A DNA stretch of 64,000 nt from Bacillota bacterium (GCA_019423125.1 JAHZBZ010000007.1:1-64000); one strand, 5' to 3'. Counted from the first letter of the stretch, positions 25,126-35,213 are shown. Translations and numbers: made by a program. The notes: generated by a model from the sequence alone, not told the origin.

Positions 25126-26868
25126 TCACTCGCCCTTCTTTTTGGCGCGCGCCTCCGCCTTTGCGCGCTTTGCCGCGAGCTTGTCCTGATACTTCTTCTC
25201 CTCCTCTTCAAAGGAGAGCCCCTTCTTCTCGCAGTAATCCGCAAGCTCCGCCTTGCGCGCCTCTTCGGCGAGACGATCGTATTCCGCCTCTTCGCGGCGC
25301 AGGCGCTCTTCGGGTTCCACCCATTCGATGCCCGCGGCCTCCGCTTCCGCTTTCTGGCGGGCGAGGACCGCCCTGCGGTCGCCGACGAGGAATTTTTCCA
25401 CGCCGAAGAAGATCATGACCGCTGCTGCAAGTGCGTAAGCGACCGTCTCGATCCAGACATATGACACGACGGAGCCCGTCGCATTGCCCATCCATCCGAT
25501 CAGTCCGCTCACGATACCCGTCGCAACGGGCGACGAAGCGATCATGATCGCACTGTAAACGGACATAGCGAGTCCGTCACAGCGGAAACCGTTTTTCGCC
25601 TCTCCGTGATCGAGCACGTCGGAGATCATCGCGAGGATCATATAGCCCGCAGGCGCCGAACCGAGGCACTTGATCGCCACACCGATCGCCGTCACAATAA
25701 AGTTTTCGCAGAAAAGACCTGCCAGCACGCCGCCTGCGGCGCCGACAACCATGCCGATGAGCACGACGGGCTGTTTGCCGAATTTATTGCAGAGCGGCCC
25801 TACGAACAGGATCGCAAGCGCCATTGGAACTGCTCCGACGACCCCGAGAATGGTCATGGCAAAGTTAGGATCCATCCCCCATGTCGTGCCGTAAGAAAGG
25901 CTGAACATCTGCATGGAGCCGTTCTTGATCCCGCCCGCCATCTGATACAGAAAATAGAAGAGAATGACAACCAGGAAGAACTTGTCGCTGAACAGCGCCT
26001 TTGCCTGTTTTCCGATCGAAAGAGCCTTCTCCTTGTTCTCCTCCGTTTTCTGCGGCGCCGAGGAATTCGTCTCTTCGGTGACGCGTTCGCGCGTGAAGTA
26101 GAACTGAAGAACACAGCCGAAGAATGTGATCGCGGCAATGATCACGAAGAGGACGAGATATCCCGTAGAGTTGGGCAGTTCGGCATTTTCGGGACCGGGG
26201 AAAGCGCCCGTAAACAGCACCATGATCATCGGCATTACGATGGAACCTGCGCCTGCGCCGCCGAGCACCGCCATGTTGACGAAGGAAGCGAGAAGCCCCC
26301 TCTGCTTGCCGTTTCGGGTGGACACCGGAACCATCGCGCTGTTTGCCGTGTTGTACAGCGGGAATGCGACCGCATAGAACAGATTGTACGCGACCGCGAG
26401 CCAGATCATCTTGAAGACGGAATTGTCGACGGGCTGTATGAACATCAGCACGCTCGCGACCGCGACGGTCACCGCCGAAAGCAAGATCCACGGCCGCGCT
26501 TTGCCCGCACGGGTGCGCGTGCGCTCGATGATCTGCCCCGCAACGAGGTTGCCCGCGACGATCAATATCGCCGACAATATGGGAAAAAGCGTCAGAAACG
26601 TCTCGATCCCCGCAGGAAGGACGAGCTTCCACTCAAGCTTGCCGCTCAGATCGGCCACCTGTTCCCAGGTTCCGTAAGGCTCGAACAACACGTTTCGGAA
26701 ATACGCCACCAGATACGATCCAAAGATGCAGTTCGCCAGCATGCCGCAGAAGGGGCCGATCAGATAGCCGATCAGCGCCTCCATTGTCTTTACGTTTGCC
26801 GACTTTACCTTTGTGCGTGTGAGGGGATTGTCGAAAAAGGACGCTCCCTTCTTTGTGGTATCAGCCAT
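25126..26868 (-). CDS. GPH-family sugar:cation symporter
   Basis: The protein has 580 residues and about twelve membrane helices of the MFS_2 type. GPH family marks include FGSYLVAYFRNVL, AGQIIERTRTRAGKARPWIL and AFPLYNTANSAMVPVSTRN. These carriers bring in galactosides, glucuronides or pentosides with sodium or protons. A charged cytoplasmic tail of ~85 residues (rich in EEAEYDRLAEEARK) extends the protein beyond the usual length. It lies 24 bases after the GH2 gene, so the operon imports a glycoside and cleaves it. Confidence 0.88.
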   Translation of the reverse strand: MADTTKKGASFFDNPLTRTKVKSANVKTMEALIGYLIGPFCGMLANCIFGSYLVAYFRNVLFEPYGTWEQVADLSGKLEWKLVLPAGIETFLTLFPILSAILIVAGNLVAGQIIERTRTRAGKARPWILLSAVTVAVASVLMFIQPVDNSVFKMIWLAVAYNLFYAVAFPLYNTANSAMVPVSTRNGKQRGLLASFVNMAVLGGAGAGSIVMPMIMVLFTGAFPGPENAELPNSTGYLVLFVIIAAITFFGCVLQFYFTRERVTEETNSSAPQKTEENKEKALSIGKQAKALFSDKFFLVVILFYFLYQMAGGIKNGSMQMFSLSYGTTWGMDPNFAMTILGVVGAVPMALAILFVGPLCNKFGKQPVVLIGMVVGAAGGVLAGLFCENFIVTAIGVAIKCLGSAPAGYMILAMISDVLDHGEAKNGFRCDGLAMSVYSAIMIASSPVATGIVSGLIGWMGNATGSVVSYVWIETVAYALAAAVMIFFGVEKFLVGDRRAVLARQKAEAEAAGIEWVEPEERLRREEAEYDRLAEEARKAELADYCEKKGLSFEEEEKKYQDKLAAKRAKAEARAKKKGE

Positions 26869-26892
26869 TTTATTCCTCCTGATAGAGAAGTG

Positions 26893-29268
26893 TTATATGC
26901 AACGGATGCTCGTCTCCGCAGCGCCGTGCGGGCTGGTCGCGCGCACGGTCACGGTCCCTTTGCCTTCGGGCAGGATGACCGCCATCGCTTCGCCGTAATA
27001 GACGTCCGTCGTATCCGTCAGAAATCCCGTGGGATTGTAGGAGCAGGCGCTGCCCAGACCGAGCAGTTTGCCCCCTTCCACCTGCACGCGGATCTCGCCG
27101 CGCGCGAGCGGTTTGACCGTGCCCTCCTTGTCCGTGTATTGCAGGCGGACATAGCACAGCCCGTTCTCGGCCGAGACCTGCGCCTCTTCGGGCAGGAGGG
27201 TGAGTTTCGTCTCCTTTCCGCCGCTCTTGAGCGTCTTTCTGCCGAGTTCTTTTCCCTTTTCGTCATATGCCACGGCAGTCACCGTGCCCGAGGCGTAGCG
27301 CGCCTTGAAGGTCGCCCTGCCGTCCTTGCCCGTGCCCTTTCTGCCGATCTTCGCGCCGTTGATGTACAGCTCGACCGTCTTGCCCGCGGAATAGACCTCT
27401 ATCTTCGTCTTGCACCCGTCGCACTTGTCCCACGACCAGCTCTCCATCGCGTTGCTAAGGCGCCACGCGGAGGGCGAGTGCGGCGCAAACGCGCGGTCGG
27501 GCCGCACGACGCCGAGACGGACGGGATCCAGCTCGAAAGCCGCGCGGGTATAGCCCGCCTCCGCCCATTCGCGGCCGTTGAGGTCCAGCCTGCCGCTGCC
27601 CGCGCTGATCCAGCCCGCGCCGCCCGAGAACTCCGCCGCCTGGTCGTCGTATTCCCAGGCGCCGATGCCGACTTCGCCGAGGTAGTCGATGCCCGCCCAG
27701 ACAAAGTCGCCGATGATCGCGGGATATTTTTTCGCCATCACATAGAACCTGCGCGCGTCCGCGCAGAAGGTCTCGCTGCCGAGGATGACGCGGTCGGGGT
27801 AGCGGCGCATGTCCCCTTTGTAGCGCAGGATGCCGTAGTTGTAGCCCGCGACGTCGAGGTTGGCAAAGGCGTCCTTGGTCTTTGCGTTGACGCCCGGCAT
27901 GGTCGCGCCGATCTTCATGGTCGTCGCGCCGAACAGGCCCGCGAGGTTGTTGAAAAACTCGCTGCCCACAGCCTTTTTCTTCTTGGGCTTTTTCTCGCGC
28001 GCGCTCTTTTCCGCCTTGTCGTCCGTGTAGATGCCAAAGCCGATGGACGAGAGCAGGTTGAAGAACACGTTGATGCCGCAGGTGACGGGACGGTCGTCCA
28101 CGGAATGCAGGAATTCCGTCATGTCGCCGCACAGCTTGATGCCGCGCTTCTGCGCCGTCTCCGCGACTTCGTTGCCCGTCGAATAGAGCACGACGCTGGG
28201 GTGATTGTAGTCCTTATTGACCATGGCGAGAAGGTCGTTTTTCCACTCCTTCTCCATGTAGTTCGCGTAATCGAATTTGTTTTTGTGGATGTACCACATG
28301 TCGACGTATTCGTCCATGACGAGCATGCCGAGGCGGTCGCAGGCGTCGAGCATCGCCTTGGAACAAGGATTGTGCGCCGAGCGGATGGCGTTGTAGCCCG
28401 CAGACAGCAGTTTGCGGATCTTGCGCTCCTCCGCATAGTCGTAAGCGCAGGCGCCGAGGATGCCGTTGTCGTGGTGGATGCAGGCGCCGCGCAGGATGAC
28501 ACGCTCGCCGTTGATGCAGAAGCCCTTTTTCGCCGAGCACTCCACCTGGCGGATGCCGAAGGTCGTGCTCTGCTCGTCCTCGCCGAAGCGGACGCGGCAG
28601 GTGTACAGGCGGGGCGAATCACAGCTCCACAGCTTGGCGTCGGAGAGCACGAACAGCATCTCCGCTTTCCCTTCCGTGTCCTCTTCGCAGGAGGCGATCA
28701 CCTTGTCCCCGTCGAGGATGTCCGCCTTTACGGTGCCGGGCGCGTTGGTCGCGATCTGCACGCGCACCTTGCGCGCGGCGTAGTCGGTCGTGCGCACGCG
28801 GATGCCGCCCTCGGGAAGGATGTGCTTTTCGGGAAGCACGTACACATAGACGGGGCGGTAGATGCCCGCCCCCGAATACCAGCGGCTGTTGGGCTGGTCG
28901 GAGTTGATCGCGCGCACGCGCACCGTGTTGCGCTTGCCGAGGAGCAGGCGGTCGGTCATGTCGATGTAAAATCCCGTGTAGCCGTAGGGATGGAAGCAGA
29001 CTTCCTCGCCGTTGATCCACACCGTCGCGTTGTGGTACACGCCTTCAAACTCGATGAAGACGCGCTTGCCCGCCCATTCGGCGGGTGCGGTGAACTCTTT
29101 CTCGTAGATGTAATCGCCGCCTGCGTACCAACCCGTGTTCTTGCCGCTCGGGTTGAGGTCGCTGCGCTCTTCGGCGAGCATCGCGTCGTGCGGCAGGGAG
29201 ACGATCTCCGTGCCGTCGCGCCCGCGGCGCGTGTACTTCCACTCTCTGTTGAAACTGATCTTTTCCAT
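26893..29268 (-). CDS. Glycoside hydrolase family 2 (beta-galactosidase/glucuronidase-like)
   Basis: The protein has 791 residues and no signal peptide, so it acts in the cytoplasm on imported sugar. A sugar-binding beta domain (YEKEFTAPAEWAGKRVFIEFEGVYHNA) leads into an Ig-like domain and a TIM barrel. The acid/base Glu is in STGNEVAE and the nucleophile Glu is in LGSETFCAD. Ig-like C-terminal domains follow. The exact sugar cannot be told from sequence alone. The ATG at 29268 has AGGGGG upstream. Confidence 0.9.
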   Translation of the reverse strand: MEKISFNREWKYTRRGRDGTEIVSLPHDAMLAEERSDLNPSGKNTGWYAGGDYIYEKEFTAPAEWAGKRVFIEFEGVYHNATVWINGEEVCFHPYGYTGFYIDMTDRLLLGKRNTVRVRAINSDQPNSRWYSGAGIYRPVYVYVLPEKHILPEGGIRVRTTDYAARKVRVQIATNAPGTVKADILDGDKVIASCEEDTEGKAEMLFVLSDAKLWSCDSPRLYTCRVRFGEDEQSTTFGIRQVECSAKKGFCINGERVILRGACIHHDNGILGACAYDYAEERKIRKLLSAGYNAIRSAHNPCSKAMLDACDRLGMLVMDEYVDMWYIHKNKFDYANYMEKEWKNDLLAMVNKDYNHPSVVLYSTGNEVAETAQKRGIKLCGDMTEFLHSVDDRPVTCGINVFFNLLSSIGFGIYTDDKAEKSAREKKPKKKKAVGSEFFNNLAGLFGATTMKIGATMPGVNAKTKDAFANLDVAGYNYGILRYKGDMRRYPDRVILGSETFCADARRFYVMAKKYPAIIGDFVWAGIDYLGEVGIGAWEYDDQAAEFSGGAGWISAGSGRLDLNGREWAEAGYTRAAFELDPVRLGVVRPDRAFAPHSPSAWRLSNAMESWSWDKCDGCKTKIEVYSAGKTVELYINGAKIGRKGTGKDGRATFKARYASGTVTAVAYDEKGKELGRKTLKSGGKETKLTLLPEEAQVSAENGLCYVRLQYTDKEGTVKPLARGEIRVQVEGGKLLGLGSACSYNPTGFLTDTTDVYYGEAMAVILPEGKGTVTVRATSPHGAAETSIRCI

Positions 29269-29300
29269 GAATGTGCCCCCTGAAGGTTTTTTCACATCCT

Positions 29301-29328
29301 ATTATAAATCACCGCAGGAAAATTGCAA
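29301..29328 (-). promoter_or_regulatory. Sigma-A promoter of the GH2-transporter operon
   Basis: TTGCAA, 16 bases, TATAAT on the minus strand, about 35 bases before the ATG. Confidence 0.7.
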
Positions 29329-29586
29329 CCCGACGTGCGTAAACTTGCAGATCGCGAGCTTAGATTGATCGCACGCCCGAAACGAAAAGACCTTTTTCGC
29401 GCACAGAGTATACCATTTTTGCGCCCAGACCGCAAGACAAAATTCCTAACCTGCCGTTTTCAGAGCGCAAGCTACAGTCTGACGCCTTTCGCGGCGCTTT
29501 TTCCGCATTTTTCCCCTTCGCTTCCCGCCGCGCGGCGGCGGGAAGCGAAGGGACGCTGGCGCCACCTCTCCGACCGCCGCAGACGC

Positions 29587-29623
29587 AAAAAAAGAGAGCC
29601 CGCAGGTCTCCCTGCGGGCCCTC
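29587..29623 (-). terminator. Strong minus-strand terminator in a gene-free stretch
   Basis: Stem GAGCCCGCAGG / CCTGCGGGC(C)CTC, loop TCTC, then seven T residues on the minus strand. The interval 29329-30054 holds no gene that I can support; this hairpin and the one at 29893 are its only clear features. Confidence 0.75.
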
Positions 29624-29892
29624 CGTGTTTGGGGATGGGTAGTTTTTTTACGAAGCAAAAGAGATCGCGGCGAAACGCAAAGGGCGCGGCGCCGAAAAAT
29701 TTCCTGCTTCTTTTTTCCTTCTTTCCCTGTACCTGCATTATACTACATTTTTCCAAAGAAAAACGCCCGATGACGCAAAAGGCGCTTTTGCCGCCGCAAG
29801 AGGAAATTTCTTCAGGCGGACGCCGCCTGAAAAGACGGCGCCCGCGTATCTTTCCGCGAAAAAGCATCCGCCAAGGGGCGTCCTCGCCATGT

Positions 29893-29934
29893 AAAAAAGG
29901 AAGGAGACCGCATGGCGGCCCCTTCCTTTTTCTT
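29893..29934 (-). terminator. Terminator of the vWA-kinase-phosphatase operon
   Basis: GGAAGG / CCTTCC arms with an inner CCGC / GCGG stem; T-rich runs flank both sides, so it can work in both directions. It lies 120 bases past the phosphatase stop. Confidence 0.7.
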
Positions 29935-30054
29935 ATGTTTCCCCTGTCCCTTCCCTCGGAAAGCGAGAGGTTTTGTCACAACGTGTTCTCCGGACGGACT
30001 TATATTGAAATTCTCATCTGTTTTTTCGCTTTCCTACCGACGCCTGCCCCGCGC

Positions 30055-32052
30055 TCAGGCGAGCAGGCTCAGATACGCCCCCTCGAAGGCGGAAAAGTCC
30101 GAACAGAACTTCTCGATCTCCTCTTCGGGGCAGTCTTTGACCTCAAAATACAGGCGGAAGGCGCGCAGTTTGGTCGCATTGTACACCTCGTCCGCCGCCG
30201 AACGCTGCCCGTAATGCGCCGCGAGCGCCCGTACGATCTCCTCCGCCGCCTCCTCCCGCATACAGCGCAGGGATGCGAGGGCCGCCGCCGCGACGCTACG
30301 GGCGTCGGGCGAAAGTTCTTCCCGCCTTGTCAGGCCGCAGGCATGCACAAATTCGCGCGAGAATATGGTCTCGGGCGCACGGTCTGTCTGCTCCGCACAG
30401 CGGACGAGGAATTTTTCCACCGCGTTCGCGTATGCGGCCGCCGCATTCGCGGCGCGGCGCTCTTCCGCCGCACACGCCTCGATCGTCTTGCGGAGCCGCT
30501 CGCCGTTCTGCGCGAGCGCGCGCAAAAGCAACGATGAGACGGAGGCCGAACCGTTCCCCTGTCCCAGCGCCGCCGCGGCAAACGCGGCACCTTCTCTCAA
30601 TGCGCGCAGCGCTTCCTGCGGGTCGGACGAACGCATCGCCCTGTACCGCTCGAAGAGGCGGTCCGCCTCCGCCTGCGCGTCGAAGATCAGCTGTTTGCGC
30701 TCCTGCTCGAGTTCATCCTTTCTCTTCATGCGCCTGTCCAACGCGCGGCGTGCGGAGAGCAGGCCGTTCGCCGCATGCACCACCGCATTGGAAGCGAGCA
30801 GTACGCCCGCGTTCTTGCCGGACCTGCCGCGCGAGAGCGCGTCCCGCGCGCGGACGGGGTCGGAGAGAAGCCGTTCGCGCACGACTGCAAGCTTTTTCTC
30901 CCGCGCAGAGTCCAGCGCCTGCCGCATGGACTGCGCCGCTTCCGCCGCGGCGCGGTCGACCGCGCCGCGGACGGGATCCGTGCAGGCGATGTCCTCCTCG
31001 CCTCTGAGCCGCGCCGCCGCAAACAGTTCCACGATCGCATCCAGCTTGTCCAGCGTGCGGCGGCGCACATAGCCCGTCGCCTCCTCTTCGTCCGTGCCGG
31101 CCGCCTCGGCCTTTCTCTCCATCTCGCAAAAACGCGTGAACATCTTTGCCGTCTTTTCGGCGCGCGGCGCGAAAAAGGCGCGAAGTTCGGCATATGTCGA
31201 AAACCCGACGGGCAGAAACGCCATCGTCGCGTCGTCGGCGTGCACGCCGTCGTAATGTCTGCGCAGGGCGGACGCCGCCTCCTCTGCGCTCTGCGCTTTG
31301 GTGAGCGCGGAAAGCAGGATGTGCTCGACGAGGAAATGATCGTGCTCATAGGGGTCGAACACGCCGTCGCTGACCGCAAGAAAGGCGCAGGGCGCGGAAA
31401 ATTCATAGCTGCGGCAGTGAAGGGTCGCCGCCTTGCCGCCCGCGGCGAACAGGTTGACGATGCTGCCCGCACGGTCCTCGTCGTCCACGCTCAGCAGGCG
31501 AAGCCCGTCGCGCGTGAGCGCATAACAGCGGGAATCGCCCGCCCAGAACGCCTCCGCGCGCACGATGTCCCCTTCCGCGCGGAGGCGAAGGGCGGAAAAG
31601 GTGGTGGGCAGAAGCAGCTGGCCCGTCAGCCCGCCCTGTTCGAGGTGCGCGCTCTCCGCCGCGATGCAGAGGCCTTCGCGAAGGTAAGCGGCGAGGCGCG
31701 CCCTGTTCTGTTCGTCGCAGAGATCTCCCGGCCCTGCCGCCGCACACGCAAAGCGCGCCATCACCAGGCGCGACGCCCAGAACGCGGACGTGTGCGGCTT
31801 CTTGTCGAACAGCGGATGAAGAAGCGCGTCGAGGTATTCGCCCAGCGCGCGGTCCTCCCTCGCTTCGGCGGGGATGAGACGGCGGCGGATCTCCCTGCGA
31901 ACCGCCTTGCGCTCCTCGGGACGAAGGGCGTGCACCGTCGAGCCGGAACCGCCCAGCCCGTCCGCGACGGCAATGAGGCCGTCGCCGAGATAGGGAGGCG
32001 CGTCCTCCCCTTTGAGCTGTGAATAAAAACCAAACGCGAGTTTCTCTTTCAT
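30055..32052 (-). CDS. PP2C-type protein phosphatase with a long helical C-terminal region
   Basis: The protein has 665 residues. PPM/PP2C metal-binding motifs are intact: VADGLGG with Asp31, WAGDSRCY with Asp173, VSDGVFD with Asp229, and DDATM at 273-277. It should remove phosphate from Ser/Thr. Residues 290-665 are helical and charged (many ALR, EER runs), with no known domain, perhaps a scaffold. Its ATG follows the kinase stop with no gap, so the two are made together and probably act on the same targets. It is the last gene of the ECF-promoter operon. Confidence 0.88.
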   Translation of the reverse strand: MKEKLAFGFYSQLKGEDAPPYLGDGLIAVADGLGGSGSTVHALRPEERKAVRREIRRRLIPAEAREDRALGEYLDALLHPLFDKKPHTSAFWASRLVMARFACAAAGPGDLCDEQNRARLAAYLREGLCIAAESAHLEQGGLTGQLLLPTTFSALRLRAEGDIVRAEAFWAGDSRCYALTRDGLRLLSVDDEDRAGSIVNLFAAGGKAATLHCRSYEFSAPCAFLAVSDGVFDPYEHDHFLVEHILLSALTKAQSAEEAASALRRHYDGVHADDATMAFLPVGFSTYAELRAFFAPRAEKTAKMFTRFCEMERKAEAAGTDEEEATGYVRRRTLDKLDAIVELFAAARLRGEEDIACTDPVRGAVDRAAAEAAQSMRQALDSAREKKLAVVRERLLSDPVRARDALSRGRSGKNAGVLLASNAVVHAANGLLSARRALDRRMKRKDELEQERKQLIFDAQAEADRLFERYRAMRSSDPQEALRALREGAAFAAAALGQGNGSASVSSLLLRALAQNGERLRKTIEACAAEERRAANAAAAYANAVEKFLVRCAEQTDRAPETIFSREFVHACGLTRREELSPDARSVAAAALASLRCMREEAAEEIVRALAAHYGQRSAADEVYNATKLRAFRLYFEVKDCPEEEIEKFCSDFSAFEGAYLSLLA

Positions 32053-33621
32053 TTAACGGATATACCCCATCAGTTTCATGTTGTTTACAGGGACCCTGTC
32101 GTTTTCCCTGTGTTTGCCCCCCTCTTTTTCCCTGTACACGAGGCGGTAGCGGTGTTCGCCGCCCACCTCCACGCGCGAGACGCTCAAAACGCCGCCGCGG
32201 TCGAGCGCTTCGCGGACGTATTCGCTGCCGTGCTCGGGCCAGGGCGTGTCCGCCCCGACGGCGGAGACGACGGGAGAAGCGAGCCCCTCCGACACCATCC
32301 ATGCGCCGCTCTTGTCCATCGTCCTGCCGCCCGTGAGGGTGAGCAGGTACCGCTTGCGGAAGGACATCTCCAGTCGCTCCACCTTCGCGTAGCCCTTTTC
32401 AAAGAACACCTCGGGCGCGGCGAACGCGATGCGGTCTTCCTCCCACGGCGCGCACAGTTCCACCTTTTTGCGGCGGGCGTATCCCTCCGAACACAGCTCG
32501 CCGACGGACAGGCGGCTCACCCGCCCGTCCTTGTACACCGCCTCGTAGCGGAGCCCCGCACTGCCGCTCCCGTCGTTGACGCGGCGCAGCGCGCGCAGGC
32601 CCTTGCGGCGAAGCGTGTCGGGCGTGTACAGCTCCGCGATCAGGCGGTGCGCCTCCCACAGCTCGACGTCGAAGGGCTTTGCGTCCTCGCCTTCGTGGTA
32701 TTCTTCGGGGACTTCGAGCCCGTCGGAGAGCACCTCGAGGACCTGCCCCGCACTCGGCCGCGCGGCGGCGTCCTTTTGCAGCATCCACGAAAGAAGGGAA
32801 ATGAGGGTCGCGCCGTGCGTTTCGCCGATGCGCACGTCGAACTTGCGGTCAAGGCGAACGCTCCTGCCCAGATACACGGCGGCGCTCACGCCCCCTTCTT
32901 CTAAATCACAGTCAGGAAAGCGCCCCGTCCACCAGCGGTGAAAGACGATCGCAAGCGAAAACACGTCCGTCTTGTCCGTGATGGTTTCGGGCGGCGCCGC
33001 GCCCTCGTCCGAGGCGTAGAGCAAGAGCTCGGGACTGCGGTAGCCGTCCGTGCCGCCGATGCCGTCCCACTGCGGGATCTCGTCTGCGGGATAGGACATG
33101 TCGAAGTCGATCAGCCAGGGCTTGCGCTTTCCGCGCACCTGCGTGACGGGCATGTTCTTTTCCTTGAGATCGCCGTGGATGACCCCGCAGGCGTGCAGCG
33201 CCGCCAGCGCGCCCGCCGCCTGCCGCGCGAGGGAGACGAACTCCTCGGGCGAAAGCCCGCTCAGCGGCTCGTCGTCGGGCAGGATGCCCTCGAGAAAAGG
33301 GGTGACTGTGACGAACATGTTTTCCTCGTCGCGGAAGTTCTCCGCCTCCGCGACGATGCCCGCCTTTTCGCAGTCCGTCCCCTCCATCGCCTTGCGAAGC
33401 CGTTCCTGTTTGCGCTCGCGCGCCTCGACGGACGCCTTCTGCAGGCGAAAGACCTCACGCGGCACGCCGCGCGCGGGATAGCGCAGATGGATGTCGCGCT
33501 TTACGAACCATTTTTTTCCGTCTTTGAGCGCGACGATGTATTCGCCGTTGCCCGTCACGCGCCAGCGCACCGCGCCGCCGCTCGTGAATTCGGGCAGGAC
33601 CTCGTATTCTCCGTATTTCAT
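32053..33621 (-). CDS. Serine/threonine protein kinase (TerY-P-type triad)
   Basis: The protein has 522 residues. The catalytic loop is HGDLKEKN (Asp151), the metal-binding motif is DFD (172-174), the P+1 region reads GTDGYRSPE, and DVFSLA marks the F helix; the ATP-binding Lys is probably Lys41. Arg is missing from the usual HRD, so activation-loop control is likely relaxed. The C-terminal ~200 residues hold a beta-rich domain that I do not recognise. Kinase, PP2C phosphatase and vWA protein side by side match the TerY-P triad described for tellurite/stress gene clusters. The ATG at 33621 has GGAGGG five bases upstream. Confidence 0.87.
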   Translation of the reverse strand: MKYGEYEVLPEFTSGGAVRWRVTGNGEYIVALKDGKKWFVKRDIHLRYPARGVPREVFRLQKASVEARERKQERLRKAMEGTDCEKAGIVAEAENFRDEENMFVTVTPFLEGILPDDEPLSGLSPEEFVSLARQAAGALAALHACGVIHGDLKEKNMPVTQVRGKRKPWLIDFDMSYPADEIPQWDGIGGTDGYRSPELLLYASDEGAAPPETITDKTDVFSLAIVFHRWWTGRFPDCDLEEGGVSAAVYLGRSVRLDRKFDVRIGETHGATLISLLSWMLQKDAAARPSAGQVLEVLSDGLEVPEEYHEGEDAKPFDVELWEAHRLIAELYTPDTLRRKGLRALRRVNDGSGSAGLRYEAVYKDGRVSRLSVGELCSEGYARRKKVELCAPWEEDRIAFAAPEVFFEKGYAKVERLEMSFRKRYLLTLTGGRTMDKSGAWMVSEGLASPVVSAVGADTPWPEHGSEYVREALDRGGVLSVSRVEVGGEHRYRLVYREKEGGKHRENDRVPVNNMKLMGYIR

Positions 33622-33652
33622 GTTCACCCTCCGCCGCGAAGTGCGGCGCCCC

Positions 33653-34357
33653 TCAGGACGCCGCGCTCGCGGATGCCGCCAGGATCCTGACGACGTCTTT
33701 GAAATCGATCTCTCCCAGCCCGCGGCTCATCTGCACGGGCACGAACACGCTGCGGTTGAACCCGCGGCAGATCTTCTTTTCGTACACCGTCCCCGCGGGC
33801 GCAAACATCACGAGGCGCTTGCACCGCTCGCGCAGGCGGGAGGGATGCTCCTGCGTGCACATCCACGTCTCGAGCAGTCCGTCCGCGTCCACCATGTCTG
33901 CAGGGTAACCGGGAAATTTGCGCCTGCGCCCGAGATTGAGCGCCGTCGTGTCCGCGAAAAGGACGATGATCTGGCGGTCGTTCGCCCCCGTCGTGAAGTC
34001 AGAACGCATCGCATAATAGAGCGCTTCCAGCCCGTTGGCGTCTTCGCCGCACCCGCCGTGCGCACGCACGCCCGCGAGAAACTTCTCGAAGGCGGCCGCC
34101 TCTTCGGGGAGCTCAAAGAACGCGCTCTGCTGCATCGCCTCTTCGCCGTCGCATTTGTAGTCGCGGAAGACGATGGCGCGCACGCGCATCATGCCGATGT
34201 CGCCGCCCATGTCCGTCATTGCCCGCGCAAAGTCGGCGTAAAAGCGGAGCGCGTTCTTCTTGACGTTCTCGATGCAGGGAGCCATGCTCCCCGTCCCGTC
34301 CATGCAGAAGACGATGTCGATGTTGCGTTCCTTGCGGAACAGATTTGCGCCTTCCAT
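33653..34357 (-). CDS. vWA-domain protein, TerY-like (second copy)
   Basis: The protein has 234 residues. The metal-ion-dependent adhesion site is DGTGS at residues 20-24 (FCMDGTGSM), followed by IVFRDYK and LFADTTALN with the later MIDAS residues. It is cytoplasmic, without signal or helix. It is clearly paralogous along its whole length to the gene upstream, sharing AMRSDFTTGA and RLVMFAPAGT. In TerY-type systems the vWA protein is thought to be the phosphorylated adaptor. Eleven bases separate it from the first copy. GGAGG precedes the ATG. Confidence 0.86.
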   Translation of the reverse strand: MEGANLFRKERNIDIVFCMDGTGSMAPCIENVKKNALRFYADFARAMTDMGGDIGMMRVRAIVFRDYKCDGEEAMQQSAFFELPEEAAAFEKFLAGVRAHGGCGEDANGLEALYYAMRSDFTTGANDRQIIVLFADTTALNLGRRRKFPGYPADMVDADGLLETWMCTQEHPSRLRERCKRLVMFAPAGTVYEKKICRGFNRSVFVPVQMSRGLGEIDFKDVVRILAASASAAS

Positions 34358-34368
34358 GTTCGCCTCCG

Positions 34369-35070
34369 TCAGACAGAGCTCGCCGACGCCGCGATGATCT
34401 TGATGATGTCGCGAAAATCCAGATCGCCCAGCCCGCCCGACATGTTGACGGGCTCGAACACGCTGCGGTTCATCAGAGATTTGAGCTGTTCGTATTTGGT
34501 GCCTGCGGGCGCAAACATCACGAGACGTTTGCAGCGCTCGCGCAGTTTATACTCCTTGTCCTGTTTGAGGCAGGACCACATCTCGAGCATGCCGTTGCGG
34601 TCGGGCATGTCCGAAGGGTAATCGCCGCAACCCTTTCTCTCGCGCAGATCCAGCGCATCCGCGTCCGAAAAGAGCACGATGACCTGACGGTCCTTCGCGC
34701 CCGTCGTGAAGTCGGAGCGCATCGCGCACACCAGCGCTTCCAGCCCGTTTTCGGGCGCGTCGCCGCCGCCGTCCGCGACGATCCCGCTCATGTAGCGCTC
34801 AAAATCCGCGTCGTCCGCGGGAAGCTCGAAGAAGGCGCTCTCCTGCATCGCCTCGTCTTCGTCGTATTTGTAGTCGCGGAACACGATCACCTTGATGCGC
34901 ATGGAATCGATCTTGCTGCCCATGTCCGTCATCGCCCCGACAAACTCGCGGTAGAAGCGACGGGCGTTGTTTTTGACCGCGGAGATGCAGGGCGTCATGC
35001 TGCCCGTTCCGTCGATGCAGAACACCATGTCGATGTTGCGGTCCGTTTCGAGAATGTTGATATCGCTCAT
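34369..35070 (-). CDS. vWA-domain protein, TerY-like (first copy)
   Basis: The protein has 233 residues with the MIDAS motif DGTGS at 20-24 and the same architecture as its neighbour. The two differ mostly in the region between IVFRDYK and MRSDFTTGA and after LFSDADAL, so they may bind different partners. The start at 35070 has AAAGGAG upstream. It is the first gene of a four-gene operon (vWA, vWA, kinase, phosphatase) driven by an ECF-type promoter 145 bases upstream. Confidence 0.86.
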   Translation of the reverse strand: MSDINILETDRNIDMVFCIDGTGSMTPCISAVKNNARRFYREFVGAMTDMGSKIDSMRIKVIVFRDYKYDEDEAMQESAFFELPADDADFERYMSGIVADGGGDAPENGLEALVCAMRSDFTTGAKDRQVIVLFSDADALDLRERKGCGDYPSDMPDRNGMLEMWSCLKQDKEYKLRERCKRLVMFAPAGTKYEQLKSLMNRSVFEPVNMSGGLGDLDFRDIIKIIAASASSV

Positions 35071-35213
35071 TTTTCTTTCTCCTTTTTGTGTCTTAACGGG
35101 CATCCGGAAGGCGCCTTGTCCCGTATTTTTCTCTCCGCTTTTTTCACATTCTTCTCTCCTCCCGGATTCTCATTTGTCTGCGGCGCCTTCCGTCCGCCCG
35201 TTACACGAATATG

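Noticed and set aside
25606..29283. 1225-codon plus-strand open frame
   Set aside because: It is antisense to the transporter and GH2 genes, which have clear domains, ribosome sites and a promoter.
29323..30537. Plus-strand open frame over the gene-free stretch at 29.3-30.0 kb
   Set aside because: It crosses two strong hairpins and runs antisense into the phosphatase gene; no coding signature.
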